A stretch of 64,000 bases of DNA from Pseudomonas laurentiana (GCF_014648275.1 NZ_BMQU01000001.1:186001-250000); one strand, 5' to 3'. Positions 40,266-50,203 are shown, numbered from the stretch's first letter. Notes: generated by a model not told the origin, from the sequence alone. Program-made: numbers and translations.

Positions 40266-41818
40266 AGCATGCGCTCCAGGCCGACCGCCTTGCTGATCCA
40301 GGCATTGAAGCGGCGCCATAGGCCGCCTGGCTCGGTTGTCAGGGTGTGCAATTGATTGTTGTCCTGAGTGACCCAGACTACACGGCCGTTTTCCAACTTG
40401 GGCTGGTAACTCCGGGCGGGGGCCATGCCCTGGGCGGCCAGGTCGCGGGTGTACTCGGCCAGCTCCGGGCTGTCGACCATCACCCCGACTTCGGTGTTCC
40501 ACAACACCGAGCGCGGATCGAAGTTGAACGAGCCGATAAAGGTTTTCTTGCGGTCAATGACAATGGCTTTGCTGTGCAGGCTTGAGTCTGAGCTGCCGTG
40601 CAGACGGTAAAGCGGATGGCGATGAGGTGCGCCGGGTTGGCGGCGCAATTCGAACAGGTGCACGCCATGTTCAAGCAAGGCCTTGCGGTAGGGGGCGTAG
40701 CCGCCGTGGACCGCCGGCACATCGGTTGCCTCCAGCGAGTTGGTCAACAAATTGACCGAAACACCGGCGTCGGCCCGGCTGGTGAGGTAAAGCATGCCGG
40801 TGTCGCGCGGTACGAAGTAGGCCGAGATCAGGATCAGTTCGTGGGCCACTGCGTTCAGATCGGGCGCCAGTTGCGGGGTCATCAGCAACTGTGGGTCGGG
40901 CTCTTCCGGGGCCAGTACCTTGCTGGGTGCATCCCACAGCGCCTGGTTATGGGCCCAGATCAACTCGTTTCGCCAGATATCCAGGCGCGGCTGTGTGCGA
41001 TAGGCCATCAGCCGGTCGTAGAGGGCCTTGCGCTGGGTGCTGGCCTCCTGCAAGGCTCTGTCCAGGCTCTGGCGAGTGCGGCGCAGGTCGTCGGCATCTG
41101 GTTGGCGCAGGAAAAAGTCGTTGATCGGGCGGCTCAGGGCGCTGTTCCAGTATTGGTCAAAACTGTGCCCTAGCTGTTCCGCCACCGGGCCGACGCCAAG
41201 CAGGTCGATGTCGGTGAAATTCAGGTTGGGTTCGGCGTCGAAGTACTCATCACCCAGGTTGCGCCCGCCGACGATGGCCATGCTGTTATCCACCAGCCAC
41301 AACTTGTTGTGCATGCGCCGGTGTTGCCGCGACAGGTTGAACAGCCGCCCGAGGGTCCGCGTGACACCGGTGCTGCGGCCCAGGTGTAGCGGATTGAAGA
41401 CCCGCAGCTGGATGTTCGGGTGGGCGGTGAGGGTGCCGATCAGGTTGTCCAGGCCATCGCTGGTGGTGTCGTCGAGCAGGATACGCACCCGCACGCCGCG
41501 GTCAGCGGCTTGCAGCAGCTCGCTGACCAGCGCGCGGGTGCTCAAGCCGTCGCGGACGATGTAGTACTGCAGGTCGATACTGCTTTGGGCGTTGCGGATC
41601 AGCTCGGCCCGGGCGCGGAATGCTTCGCTGCTATTGGGCAGCAGGCGGAAGCCTGAGCGACCATCATAGGCCTGGGCCTGGCGTTGGACCGAACGGCCGA
41701 ACGCCGAGTCGCTGGCGGGCAGCGCTTGGCTGACCTCACGGGGGCTGTCGACACTGGCGCAGCCTGCCAGGGCAAACACCAGCCATAGCACTAGAGGCAG
41801 GAGCCGAGGGTGGTTCAA
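40262..41818 (-). CDS. phospholipase D-like lipoprotein (cardiolipin synthase C type)
   Basis: The 518-residue protein carries two HKD motifs: HNKLWLVDNSMAIVGGRN near residue 165 and HSKAIVIDRKKTFIGSFN near residue 418. These mark phospholipase D enzymes such as ClsC/YmdC, which make cardiolipin from phosphatidylglycerol and phosphatidylethanolamine. The N-terminus is a lipoprotein signal ending LVFALAGCAS (cysteine near residue 20), so it is probably anchored in the periplasm. The acceptor lipid is not known. Confidence 0.88.
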   Translation of the reverse strand: MNHPRLLPLVLWLVFALAGCASVDSPREVSQALPASDSAFGRSVQRQAQAYDGRSGFRLLPNSSEAFRARAELIRNAQSSIDLQYYIVRDGLSTRALVSELLQAADRGVRVRILLDDTTSDGLDNLIGTLTAHPNIQLRVFNPLHLGRSTGVTRTLGRLFNLSRQHRRMHNKLWLVDNSMAIVGGRNLGDEYFDAEPNLNFTDIDLLGVGPVAEQLGHSFDQYWNSALSRPINDFFLRQPDADDLRRTRQSLDRALQEASTQRKALYDRLMAYRTQPRLDIWRNELIWAHNQALWDAPSKVLAPEEPDPQLLMTPQLAPDLNAVAHELILISAYFVPRDTGMLYLTSRADAGVSVNLLTNSLEATDVPAVHGGYAPYRKALLEHGVHLFELRRQPGAPHRHPLYRLHGSSDSSLHSKAIVIDRKKTFIGSFNFDPRSVLWNTEVGVMVDSPELAEYTRDLAAQGMAPARSYQPKLENGRVVWVTQDNNQLHTLTTEPGGLWRRFNAWISKAVGLERML

Positions 41819-41881
41819 AGGGCGTTTCCTTAACCGCTCAGGGAGATGAACAGGGGCCGCAAGGGCGGCGCAACGTTACCC

Positions 41882-43306
41882 TCAGCCTTCATCCTCGGCC
41901 AGTAGACGAATGGCGGTTTCCCCCACTTTGCGTACTGCGGCTTCGATCTCGGCACTGGGACGGGCTGCGAAGTTCATGCGCAGGCAATTGCGGTACTTGC
42001 CTGAGGCCGAAAAAATACAGCCCACGGCAATTTGTACGCCCTGCTCCAGTAAAGCCCGATTCAGCCGCAGCGTATCGAAACTTTCCGGTAATTCGACCCA
42101 GAGCATGAAGCCGCCCTGCGGTCGGCTGGCCCGGGTGCCTGCCGGGAAGTAGCGGGTGACCCAGTCGATCATCAGGTCACGGCTGCGCTGGTACTGGCTG
42201 CGCATCCGTCGCAGGTGCGGTTGGTAGTAGCCGCCCTCTATGAAGTCGGCAATCGCCAGTTGCGGTTGTGTGGCTGTGCAGCCGGTGCTGATGTACTTCA
42301 TGTGCAGCACCCGCTCCAGATAACGCCCGGGTGCGACCCAGCCGATTCGCAGGCCTGGGGCGAGCGTCTTCGAGAACGAACTGCACAGCAGCACGCGACC
42401 GTCATCGTCGAAGGACTTGATGGTGCGTGGGCGAGGGTAGGTGTAGGCCAGGTCGCCGTACACATCGTCTTCGAGTATCGCCACGTCGAAGCGCTGCGCC
42501 AAGGTCAACAAGGCCCGCTTGCGGGCTTCGGGCATGCTGTAGCCCAGCGGGTTGTTGCAGCTCGGCGTGAGCTGAATCAGCTTGATCGGCCATTGCTCCA
42601 GTGCCAGTTCCAGTGCTTCGAGGCTGATGCCGGTGAGCGGGTCGGTAGGGATTTCCAGGGCTTTCATGCCCAGGCCCTTGAGCGTCTGCATGGCGCCGTG
42701 AAAGCTGGGCGAGTCGACGGCGACAATGTCGCCCGGTTCGCAGACCGCCCGAATGCTGGCGGACAACGCCTCATGGCAACCCGTGGTAACGACCAGGTCC
42801 GCCGCACTGAGGTGGCAGCCGGAGTCGAGCATCAACCGGGCGATCTGCTCACGCAGCGCTTGAGTGCCGTAGATGGTGTCGTAATACAGACCGGGCATGT
42901 CCTGACGCCGGCTGAGTTGGGCGAGGCTGCGCAGCAAGGGCTTGAGGGTTGGGCTATCGACATCGGGCATACCCCGGCCCAGTTGCACCACGTCCTTGCG
43001 CGGCACGCTGCGCATCAGTTCGACGACCTGGTCCCACTGGGAGATGTCCACCGGGCGCTGTGCCGGGCGACTGACCGCGGGCAGGGCGGGGAGGGAACGG
43101 GTGCTGGGCACGAAGTAGCCCGATTTGGGGCGCGGTGCCGCCAGGCCATTGTCTTCCAGCACCCGGTAGGCCTGCTGGACCGTACTGAGGCTGACACCGT
43201 GCTCGACACTCAAGGCGCGTACCGAGGGCAGGCGATCGCCAGGCCGGTAGAACCCCTGCTCAATACGTGCGCCGAGCAGTTCGGCGAGATTGACGTAAAG
43301 CGTCAT
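41882..43306 (-). CDS. MocR-type GntR/aminotransferase regulator
   Basis: MocR regulators fuse a GntR winged helix (residues 1-70, FYRPGDRLPSVRALSVEHGVS) to a fold-type I aminotransferase domain that binds PLP. The PLP lysine is in LCSSFSKTLAPGLRIGW near residue 310. The 474-residue length is typical. It is divergent from a DUF1127 gene, and a perfect 10-bp inverted repeat lies in the shared upstream region. PLP-linked control of nearby amine genes (PuuB-like oxidase, kauB) is plausible but inferred. Confidence 0.92.
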   Translation of the reverse strand: MTLYVNLAELLGARIEQGFYRPGDRLPSVRALSVEHGVSLSTVQQAYRVLEDNGLAAPRPKSGYFVPSTRSLPALPAVSRPAQRPVDISQWDQVVELMRSVPRKDVVQLGRGMPDVDSPTLKPLLRSLAQLSRRQDMPGLYYDTIYGTQALREQIARLMLDSGCHLSAADLVVTTGCHEALSASIRAVCEPGDIVAVDSPSFHGAMQTLKGLGMKALEIPTDPLTGISLEALELALEQWPIKLIQLTPSCNNPLGYSMPEARKRALLTLAQRFDVAILEDDVYGDLAYTYPRPRTIKSFDDDGRVLLCSSFSKTLAPGLRIGWVAPGRYLERVLHMKYISTGCTATQPQLAIADFIEGGYYQPHLRRMRSQYQRSRDLMIDWVTRYFPAGTRASRPQGGFMLWVELPESFDTLRLNRALLEQGVQIAVGCIFSASGKYRNCLRMNFAARPSAEIEAAVRKVGETAIRLLAEDEG

Positions 43307-43358
43307 GGCGCTCTCCTTGAGAAAGACTCGGCGATTGACCCATACAGATGCAACGAAA

Positions 43359-43394
43359 ATACAGCATTCAGCGGCAGATTTGCCAATGCTGTAT
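43359..43394. promoter_or_regulatory. inverted repeat upstream of the MocR gene
   Basis: ATACAGCATT and AATGCTGTAT are perfect 10-base arms around a 16-base spacer, in the 178-base region between the divergent MocR and DUF1127 genes. A partial half-site, ATACAG, lies 17 bases before the left arm. The location and symmetry fit an operator for the MocR protein. Confidence 0.6.
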
Positions 43395-43484
43395 GGCGTT
43401 AATAGGTTGGTTTTGAATCTGTAATGCTTTCTATCCGGCCTGCATCATGGCTCCACAGTCGGAACTACTCAGGAGGCAGGCGTG

Positions 43485-43715
43485 ATGAACGGCTTAAGCG
43501 ATGTGCGGCTGAAGGTCTACAGCGGTGAGTTGCAGGCGCAGCAAGCCCCCGACGTATCTGGCGTAGGGTGTGGCATGGGCCGTTGGGCGCTGATGGTGCA
43601 CCGCTGGCGCTCACGTCGTGACCTGCTGACACTGGACGCTGAGCAGTTGCGCGACGTCGGACTGACCCGCGAGCAGGCCCTGCATGAGGGGCTGAAACCC
43701 TTCTGGCGTCCTTAG
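43485..43715 (+). CDS. DUF1127 domain protein
   Basis: This 76-residue protein ends in a DUF1127 motif, WRSRRDLLTLDAEQLRDVG followed by LTREQALHEGLKPFW. An AGGAGG site lies eight bases before the ATG; an in-frame GTG one codon earlier is less well spaced. DUF1127 proteins are small and basic; some are linked to RNA binding or phosphate stress in other bacteria. It is convergent with the PuuB-like gene, with a four-base overlap. Confidence 0.85.
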   Translation: MNGLSDVRLKVYSGELQAQQAPDVSGVGCGMGRWALMVHRWRSRRDLLTLDAEQLRDVGLTREQALHEGLKPFWRP

Positions 43716-45025
43716 ATCAGCTCTTTGAGGCGGTGCCAGAGCATGCCCAGGGCCAGCAGTGGCGAGCGCAGGTGTTTACCGCCGGGGAAGGTGATGTGTG
43801 GCACCTGGGCAAACAGGTCGAAGCGGCCGCTGTGCTGGCCGCTGATGGCCTCGGCAAGGAGCTTGCCGGCCAAGTGTGTGGCGTTGAGGCCGTGACCGGA
43901 ATAGGCCTGTGCGTAATACACGTTGGGCTGATCGTGCAGGCGACCGATCTGCGGTAGACGGTTGGCACCGATGCCGATCATGCCGCCCCAGTGGTAGTCG
44001 ATGCGCACGTCGGCCAGCTGCGGGAAAACCTTGAGCATCTTGGGCCTCATGTAGGCGGCGATGTCCTTGGGGTCGCGCCCGGAATAGTGGCAGGCACCGC
44101 CGAACAGCAGGCGGCGGTCGGCGGACAGACGGTAGTAGTCCAGCGCGACACGCTGATCGCAGACCGCCATGTTCTGCGGCAGCAACTGCCGGGCCATGGC
44201 CTCGCTCAATGGTTCGGTGGCGATGATGTAGCTGCCCGCGGGCAGCACCTTGCCGCTGAGTTCAGTGTTCAGGCCATTGAGGTAGGCATTGCAGCCCAGC
44301 ACCAAGGTGCTGGCACGGACCGAGCCTTGTGCGGTGTGCACGCGCACCTGACTGCCATAGTCGATACGGGTCACGGTTGATTGCTCGAACAGGCGTACGC
44401 CCAGGCTTTCGGCAACGCGGGCTTCGCCCAGTGCCAGATTCAGCGGGTGCAGGTGGCCGGAGCCCCTGTCGATCAAGCCGCCGACATAACGGTCGGAACC
44501 GACGACGCTATGCATCTCGTGGGGTTGCAGCAGGCGCAGCTCATGGCGGTAACCGAGCCCGCGCAGTTCCTCGGCATCGGCGGCGAAGCCCTCCAGATCG
44601 CGGGGCTTGTTGGCCAGGTCGCAGTAGCCCCAGGTCAGGTCGCAGTCGATGGCATGCTGCTCAATGCGTTGGCGGACGATATCCACAGCCTCCAGGCCCA
44701 TCAGCTTGAGCTGGCGTACACCGTCGCTGCCGATCACCGGCGTGAACTGATCCAGGCCATGACCGACACCGCGAATCAATTGCCCGCCGTTACGCCCACT
44801 GGCACCCCAGCCGATCTTGTGTGCTTCCAACAGGACAACGCGTATGCCGCGCTCAGCCAGCTCGATGGCTGTATTGAGGCCCGAAAAGCCACCGCCGACC
44901 ACGCAGACATCGCAGCTCGATTCGCCCTGCAGTGCCGGATAGTCAGGCTGTGCGGCACTGCTGGCAGCGTAGTAGGAGGCGGTATGCAGGGCGCTGGAAG
45001 CGGGCTGCTGAACGCGGACGTTCAT
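43712..45025 (-). CDS. puuB: gamma-glutamylputrescine oxidoreductase-like FAD enzyme
   Basis: This 437-residue flavoprotein resembles E. coli PuuB, which oxidises gamma-glutamylputrescine to the aldehyde. Matching segments are CDVCVVGGGFSGLNTAIELA (FAD motif), WGASGRNGGQLI, GHLHPLNLALGEA, ALDYYRLSADRRLLFGGACHY and the C-terminal YSGHGLNATHLAGKL. The start MNVRVQQPAS gives the family length. It lies far from puuA but fills the missing step of the pathway. Confidence 0.88.
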   Translation of the reverse strand: MNVRVQQPASSALHTASYYAASSAAQPDYPALQGESSCDVCVVGGGFSGLNTAIELAERGIRVVLLEAHKIGWGASGRNGGQLIRGVGHGLDQFTPVIGSDGVRQLKLMGLEAVDIVRQRIEQHAIDCDLTWGYCDLANKPRDLEGFAADAEELRGLGYRHELRLLQPHEMHSVVGSDRYVGGLIDRGSGHLHPLNLALGEARVAESLGVRLFEQSTVTRIDYGSQVRVHTAQGSVRASTLVLGCNAYLNGLNTELSGKVLPAGSYIIATEPLSEAMARQLLPQNMAVCDQRVALDYYRLSADRRLLFGGACHYSGRDPKDIAAYMRPKMLKVFPQLADVRIDYHWGGMIGIGANRLPQIGRLHDQPNVYYAQAYSGHGLNATHLAGKLLAEAISGQHSGRFDLFAQVPHITFPGGKHLRSPLLALGMLWHRLKELI

Positions 45026-45139
45026 GTGCGTTATCCTGATTATTGTGTTTGAAAAACTTGACGGAGCATAAGCCGCGCTTTCACGCAGAGGCAACCGTCA
45101 GGCAAAATCGACGCTCACACTGATATTGCGCAGGCCGCC

Positions 45140-45493
45140 ATGAGTTGCAACAGCCACAAGATCCGCTTCCTGCGTGAGCAGATCCCGTCGTTTGAGTGCG
45201 TGCCGGGTTGCCATGACTGTTGCGGGCCGGTCACCACGTCGACGGAAGAAATGGCCCGGCTGCCGCGCAAGACCGAGGCGGAGCAGGACGCCGCGCTGGC
45301 CGAACTCAACTGCGTACACTTGGGGCCGAACGGTTGCACGGTGTATGAAGAGCGGCCGTTGATCTGCCGCTTGTTCGGCACTACGCCACGCTTGCCGTGC
45401 CCACGTGGCCGCGGCCCCGAGGAGTCGATTGACCCCGGAGCCGAGCAACTGATCCACCAGTACATCGCCACCACCCGCCAGGTGTTGGTCTGA
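45140..45493 (+). CDS. YkgJ family cysteine-rich protein
   Basis: The 117-residue protein has the zinc/iron-chelating pattern of the YkgJ family: CVPGCHDCCGPV near residue 20, then LNCVHLGPNGCTVYEERPLICRLFG near residue 56. Metal binding is expected from the cysteine spacing; the role is unknown. It is convergent with the Lrp-type gene (three-base gap). Confidence 0.88.
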   Translation: MSCNSHKIRFLREQIPSFECVPGCHDCCGPVTTSTEEMARLPRKTEAEQDAALAELNCVHLGPNGCTVYEERPLICRLFGTTPRLPCPRGRGPEESIDPGAEQLIHQYIATTRQVLV

Positions 45494-45496
45494 GCC

Positions 45497-45985
45497 TCAG
45501 TCCGGAATCGGCAGGTTCAGGCTTTCCTTCACTTCTTCCATGACGATGTAGCTCTTCGACTCACGCACATGTGGCAGCTTGAGCAGGATGTCGCCGAGCA
45601 GCTTGCGGTAGGAAGCCATCTCCGAAATCCGCGCTTTCACCAGGTAGTCGAAATCACCTGACACCAGGTGGCATTCCAATACGTGGGGCAGTTTAAGCAC
45701 CGCACGTCGAAATTCCTCAAAGGTATCGCCAGACTTGTAGTCCAGGCTGATTTCAACGAACACCAACAGGCTGCCCTTCAGGTGTTGTGGGTTCAGCCGG
45801 GCGTTGTAACCCATGATGATCCCTTCACGCTCCAGGCGGCGAACCCGCTCGGTGCACGGCGTGGTCGACAGGCCGACCTTCTCGCCCAGCTCAGTGAAGG
45901 AAATGCGCCCGTCTGTTTGCAGGATGCGCAGGATATTGCGGTCGATCTTGTCCAGTTCACGTTTACTTTGATGCTGGGTTCTCAT
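45497..45985 (-). CDS. dadR: Lrp/AsnC family regulator of alanine catabolism (DadR-like)
   Basis: The 162-residue regulator has an N-terminal helix-turn-helix (SFTELGEKVGLSTTPCTERV) and a C-terminal RAM effector domain. It is divergent from dadA across about 156 AT-rich bases. In P. aeruginosa the Lrp-type regulator at this place (DadR) activates dadAX in response to L-alanine; the same role is inferred here. A much longer in-frame opening continues upstream through dadA in antisense and is not real. Confidence 0.92.
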   Translation of the reverse strand: MRTQHQSKRELDKIDRNILRILQTDGRISFTELGEKVGLSTTPCTERVRRLEREGIIMGYNARLNPQHLKGSLLVFVEISLDYKSGDTFEEFRRAVLKLPHVLECHLVSGDFDYLVKARISEMASYRKLLGDILLKLPHVRESKSYIVMEEVKESLNLPIPD

Positions 45986-46141
45986 AGGGGATGCCCCTCC
46001 GTAAAAGCTGACTCTGCCGAGAATTCTCGCCAAATATAGGCTTTTATATAGTGAAAAGCACTGCCCATACCTTCCTATACTGCGCCCATCTACGCCATTA
46101 ACAACAAATGTCTGCGGTGCGCCGCGTCGAGGGATACAAAC

Positions 46142-47443
46142 ATGCGAGTTCTGGTACTTGGTAGCGGTGTAATCGGAACCGCCAGTGCCTACTATCTGGC
46201 CCGGCAAGGTTTCGAAGTGGTCGTGGTCGATCGTCAGCCGGCGGTGGCCATGGAAACCAGTTTTGCCAACGCCGGGCAGGTCTCGCCAGGTTACGCCTCG
46301 CCGTGGGCTGCACCGGGTGTTCCTCTCAAGGCTATCAAATGGTTGCTGGAGCGCCATGCGCCGCTGGCGATCAAGGCCACCGCAGACATTGATCAATACC
46401 TGTGGATGGCCCAGATGCTGCGCAACTGCACGGCCAGCCGCTATGCCGTGAACAAGGAGCGCATGGTCCGTCTGTCCGAGTACAGCCGTGACTGCCTCGA
46501 CGAGCTGCGCGCCGAAACCGGCATTGCCTATGAAGGCCGTACCCTGGGCACCACCCAGCTGTTCCGGACCCAGGCGCAACTGGACAACGCCGCCAAGGAC
46601 ATCGCGGTGCTCGAACAGTCCGGTGTGCCTTACGAGCTGCTTGACCGCGAGGGCATTGCCCGCGTCGAGCCAGCCCTGGCCGGCGTCACCAATATCCTCG
46701 CTGGCGCCCTGCGTCTGCCTAATGACCAGACCGGTGACTGCCAACTGTTCACCACCCGCCTGGCGGAAATGGCGGTCAACCTGGGTGTCGAGTTCCGTTT
46801 CGGGCAGAACATCGAGCGTCTGGACTATGCCGGTGACCGCGTTAACGGCGTATGGATCGACGGCAAGCTGGAAACCGCCGACCGCTACGTGCTGGCGCTG
46901 GGCAGCTACTCGCCGCAACTGCTCAAGCCGCTGGGCATCAAGGCCCCGGTCTACCCGCTCAAAGGCTACTCGCTGACCGTACCGATCACCGACCCGGCCA
47001 TGGCCCCGACTTCGACCATTCTCGACGAGACCTACAAGGTTGCGATTACCCGTTTCGACAACCGCATTCGTGTGGGTGGCATGGCTGAAATCGCCGGTTT
47101 TGACCTGTCGCTCAACCCGCGTCGACGCGAAACACTGGAGATGATCGTCAACGATCTTTATCCTCGTGGCGGTGATCTGAGCCAGGCCAGCTTCTGGACC
47201 GGCTTGCGTCCGACCACGCCGGACGGTACGCCGATCGTCGGTGCTACACCGTTCCGCAACCTGTTCCTCAACACAGGCCACGGTACCCTCGGTTGGACCA
47301 TGGCGTGCGGTTCCGGTCGCCTGCTTGCAGACCTGATGGCCCGCAAAAAACCGCAAATCAGCGCGGAAGGCCTCGATATTTCCCGTTATGGCAACAACCA
47401 GGAGATTGCAAAACATGGCAATCCAGCGCCAGCTCACCAATGA
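46142..47443 (+). CDS. dadA: D-amino acid dehydrogenase small subunit DadA
   Basis: DadA oxidises D-alanine and other D-amino acids to keto acids at the inner membrane, passing electrons to quinones. The FAD motif [18 protein letters not shown] starts at residue 3. Other conserved parts are [18 protein letters not shown] and the C-terminal [17 protein letters not shown]. The 433-residue length is standard. The next gene begins inside its last codons. Confidence 0.97.
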   Translation: MRVLVLGSGVIGTASAYYLARQGFEVVVVDRQPAVAMETSFANAGQVSPGYASPWAAPGVPLKAIKWLLERHAPLAIKATADIDQYLWMAQMLRNCTASRYAVNKERMVRLSEYSRDCLDELRAETGIAYEGRTLGTTQLFRTQAQLDNAAKDIAVLEQSGVPYELLDREGIARVEPALAGVTNILAGALRLPNDQTGDCQLFTTRLAEMAVNLGVEFRFGQNIERLDYAGDRVNGVWIDGKLETADRYVLALGSYSPQLLKPLGIKAPVYPLKGYSLTVPITDPAMAPTSTILDETYKVAITRFDNRIRVGGMAEIAGFDLSLNPRRRETLEMIVNDLYPRGGDLSQASFWTGLRPTTPDGTPIVGATPFRNLFLNTGHGTLGWTMACGSGRLLADLMARKKPQISAEGLDISRYGNNQEIAKHGNPAPAHQ

Positions 47444-47768
47444 GCGCATGAGCCAGATCGTTACCCACAACGGCACCGTCTACCTGGCGGGTCAGGTGGG
47501 TGACGACATGAGCGCGGGTATCGAGCAACAAACCCGCGAAACCCTGGCCAACATCGAGCGTCTGCTGGACCTGGCGGGCACCGACAAGACGCGTCTGCTG
47601 TCGGTGACCATCTACCTGAAAGACATCGATGCTGACTTTCAGGGGATGAATCAGGTCTGGGACAAGTGGCTGCCAAAAGGCGTTGCCCCGGCCCGTGCCA
47701 CGGTCGAAGCCAAGCTGTGCGAGCCTGAAATTCTTGTTGAGCTATCGGTAGTGGCCGCACTGCCGTAA
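47415..47768 (+). CDS. RidA family protein of the dad operon
   Basis: This 117-residue RidA-like protein starts inside the last 29 bases of dadA, with an AGGAG motif upstream of its ATG. It has [20 protein letters not shown] and the conserved arginine in [17 protein letters not shown]. Placement between dadA and the racemase gene suggests it clears imine intermediates made by DadA. It is distinct from the spoT-linked RidA. Confidence 0.92.
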   Translation: MAIQRQLTNERMSQIVTHNGTVYLAGQVGDDMSAGIEQQTRETLANIERLLDLAGTDKTRLLSVTIYLKDIDADFQGMNQVWDKWLPKGVAPARATVEAKLCEPEILVELSVVAALP

Positions 47769-47778
47769 CCCATCCCTC

Positions 47779-47825
47779 ACCCGGTGCCCTTGTGGTCATA
47801 GCCATGTGCGTGCACCGGGTTTTTT
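47779..47825 (+). terminator. terminator between the RidA-like gene and dadX
   Basis: ACCCGGTGC pairs with GCACCGGGT across a 24-base loop, followed by TTTTT. It would reduce read-through into the racemase gene. Confidence 0.6.
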
Positions 47826-47858
47826 ACTTCTAACCAGACTGCCCAGAAGGCTGCCGCC

Positions 47859-48932
47859 ATGCGTCCCGCCCGTGCCCTGATCGATCTTCAAGCGCTGCGT
47901 CACAACTATCAACTCGCCCGTGAACTCTCCGGGGCCAAGGCCCTGGCAGTGATCAAGGCCGATGCCTATGGCCATGGTGCAGTGCGCTGCGCCCAGGCAC
48001 TGCAGGCCGAAGCCGATGGTTTTGCCGTGGCCTGTATCGAAGAGGCTCTGGCGTTGCGCGAAGCGGGTATTCGCGCGCCGATCCTGCTGCTTGAAGGTTT
48101 CTTCGAGGCCAGCGAACTGGCGTTGATCGTCCAGCACGACCTCTGGTGCGTGGTGCATTCGCTGTGGCAATTGGACGCCATTGAAAAGGCCAGCCTGAGC
48201 AAACAGATCACCGTCTGGCTCAAGCTCGACTCGGGCATGCACCGCGTTGGCTTGCACCCAAAGGATTACCCGTCTGCTTATCAGCGTCTGCAGGCAACCG
48301 GCAAGGTGGCCCGCATTGTCCTGATGAGCCACTTCGCCCGTGCCGATGAACTCGACAGCAACGCCAGCAATGATCAGGTCGCGGTATTCCAGGCTGCGCG
48401 CCAAGGCCTGAGCGCCGAGATCAGCCTGCGTAACTCGCCGGCGGTACTTGGCTGGCCACAGATCCCCAGCGACTGGGTGCGCCCAGGCATCATGCTCTAC
48501 GGTTCGACGCCGTTTGAAGTGCCGCAAGCCGAGGCTCAGCGCCTTCAGCCGGTCATGACGCTGGAATCGAAAGTGATCAGCGTGCGTGAACTGCCTGCCG
48601 GTGAACCGGTGGGCTATGGCGCCCGATTCATCAGCCAGCGGCCGACCCGCGTGGGCGTGGTCGCGATGGGCTACGCCGACGGCTACCCGCGTCTTGCCCC
48701 GACCGGCACCCCGGTGATGGTCGCTGGAAAGCGCAGCCAATTGATTGGCCGTGTGTCCATGGACATGCTGTGCATTGACCTGACCGATGTGCCGGAAGCC
48801 GGCCTTGGCAGCCCGGTCGAGCTGTGGGGCAAGAACGTTCTGGCCAGCGATGTGGCGATTCAGGCCGGGACCATTCCCTACCAGATCTTCTGCAACCTGC
48901 GCCGCGTACCGTTGGTCTACTCCGGCGATTGA
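47859..48932 (+). CDS. dadX: catabolic alanine racemase
   Basis: Alanine racemase interconverts L- and D-alanine using PLP. The PLP lysine is at residue 34 in [15 protein letters not shown] and the catalytic tyrosine in the MGYADGYPR region near residue 269. The 357-residue length is usual. Its position after dadA points to the catabolic racemase, which turns L-alanine into the DadA substrate. Confidence 0.95.
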   Translation: MRPARALIDLQALRHNYQLARELSGAKALAVIKADAYGHGAVRCAQALQAEADGFAVACIEEALALREAGIRAPILLLEGFFEASELALIVQHDLWCVVHSLWQLDAIEKASLSKQITVWLKLDSGMHRVGLHPKDYPSAYQRLQATGKVARIVLMSHFARADELDSNASNDQVAVFQAARQGLSAEISLRNSPAVLGWPQIPSDWVRPGIMLYGSTPFEVPQAEAQRLQPVMTLESKVISVRELPAGEPVGYGARFISQRPTRVGVVAMGYADGYPRLAPTGTPVMVAGKRSQLIGRVSMDMLCIDLTDVPEAGLGSPVELWGKNVLASDVAIQAGTIPYQIFCNLRRVPLVYSGD

Positions 48933-49040
48933 GGCAACTGGACGGACTGGCAGTGGGTCGAAGTGTTGTAAATACTGAACGCTGTTGCGATGATGACGTT
49001 CAATTTCGACCCCATTTGTTCGTTTAGGAGGGCTTAAGCC

Positions 49041-49589
49041 TTGGATGTCGGTGAACGACTGCAGGCCATACGCAAGCTCAAGGGCCTGTCTCAGCGTGAA
49101 CTCGCGAAACGTGCGGGTGTCACCAACAGCACGATCTCGATGATCGAGAAAAACAGCGTGAGCCCTTCAATCAGCTCGCTGCGCAAGGTGCTGGGGGGCA
49201 TCCCCATGTCCATGGTCGAGTTCTTCTCCGAAGAGCTACAGCCAGAAAACCCCACTCAGATCGTTTACAAGGCCAACGAGCTCATCGACATCTCCGATGG
49301 CGCGGTGACCATGAAGCTGGTCGGCAAGTCGCACCCGAGCCGTGCCATTGCCTTCCTCAATGAGGTCTATCCGCCGGGTGCAGACACCGGGGAAGAGATG
49401 CTCACGCACGATGGCGAAGAGACCGGCATTCTTCTGGAAGGTCGTCTTGAACTGGTCGTGGGTTTGGAAACATTCATCCTTGAGGCCGGCGACAGCTACT
49501 ATTTTGAAAGCACCAAGCCGCACCGTTTCCGCAATCCATTCGATGAGCCGGCGCGGTTGATCAGTGCTGCGACCCCCGCCAACTTCTGA
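49041..49589 (+). CDS. puuR: XRE-cupin regulator, PuuR-like
   Basis: This 182-residue regulator starts at TTG, fixed by AGGAGG nine bases upstream. The N-terminal XRE helix-turn-helix (LSQRELAKRAGVTNSTISMIE, residues 15-35) is followed by a cupin domain (GEEMLTHDGEETGILLEGRLEL). Its layout and motifs resemble E. coli PuuR, repressor of putrescine catabolism. It is not next to the puu genes here, so the regulatory link is inferred from similarity. The symbol is provisional. Confidence 0.88.
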   Translation: MDVGERLQAIRKLKGLSQRELAKRAGVTNSTISMIEKNSVSPSISSLRKVLGGIPMSMVEFFSEELQPENPTQIVYKANELIDISDGAVTMKLVGKSHPSRAIAFLNEVYPPGADTGEEMLTHDGEETGILLEGRLELVVGLETFILEAGDSYYFESTKPHRFRNPFDEPARLISAATPANF

Positions 49590-49729
49590 TCAGCCAGGCG
49601 CGGCTTATTGTCGCGTCTAATCCCCTTGGGTCTTTAGGGTTGTTTCAGTGCGGCAGGGTTCTCGTTATACTTGCGACCGCCTGCGAAACCGTGGCCGCGG
49701 GCGTGACTAGCCACCATGAGGGTGTACGT

Positions 49730-50152
49730 GTGAATCTAATCAAGAAAATGCTGGCCGTACCAGCTGCCGTATTGGCCCTTTGGGCAGTCAGCGCTCAAGC
49801 TGCGACCAATGACGATATTGCCAAGCGACTGGAGCCTGTTGGTCAGGTCTGCGTCCAAGGCCAGGAATGTAAAGGTATGGAAGTGGCTGCCTCTGCTGGC
49901 GGCGGCGGTTCCAAGACGCCTGACGAGATTATCGCCAAGCACTGTAATGCCTGTCATGGCACCGGCCTGCTGGGCGCGCCGAAAATCGGTGATACCGCGG
50001 CCTGGAAAGACCGTGCCGACCATCAGGGCGGTTTGGACGGTATCCTGGCCAAGGCCATCACCGGTATCAACTCGATGCCACCCAAAGGCACCTGTGCCGA
50101 CTGCTCGGATGACGACCTGAAAGGCGCCATCAAGAAGATGTCTGGCCTTTAA
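49730..50152 (+). CDS. cytochrome c5 family protein
   Basis: The GTG start with GAGGG upstream gives 140 residues. A signal peptide ends at AVSAQA. The single heme motif is CNACH near residue 83, and GINSMPPKG near residue 120 supplies the methionine ligand. An additional C-A-D-C pair near the C-terminus is typical of cytochrome c5. It is probably a periplasmic electron carrier to a terminal oxidase. Confidence 0.93.
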   Translation: MNLIKKMLAVPAAVLALWAVSAQAATNDDIAKRLEPVGQVCVQGQECKGMEVAASAGGGGSKTPDEIIAKHCNACHGTGLLGAPKIGDTAAWKDRADHQGGLDGILAKAITGINSMPPKGTCADCSDDDLKGAIKKMSGL

Positions 50153-50167
50153 GCCACACGCTTCCCC

Positions 50168-50203
50168 CGACAAAGCCCGCCGCGTGCGGGCTTTGTCGTT
50201 TTT
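50168..50203 (+). terminator. terminator after the cytochrome c5 gene
   Basis: A 12-bp stem, GACAAAGCCCGC with GCGGGCTTTGTC, has a five-base loop and runs into TTTTT after one G. Confidence 0.9.

Noticed and set aside
45986-47476. N-terminal extension of the Lrp-type gene to 659 codons
   Set aside because: The extension runs antisense through dadA; the regulator has a normal start and length at 45985.
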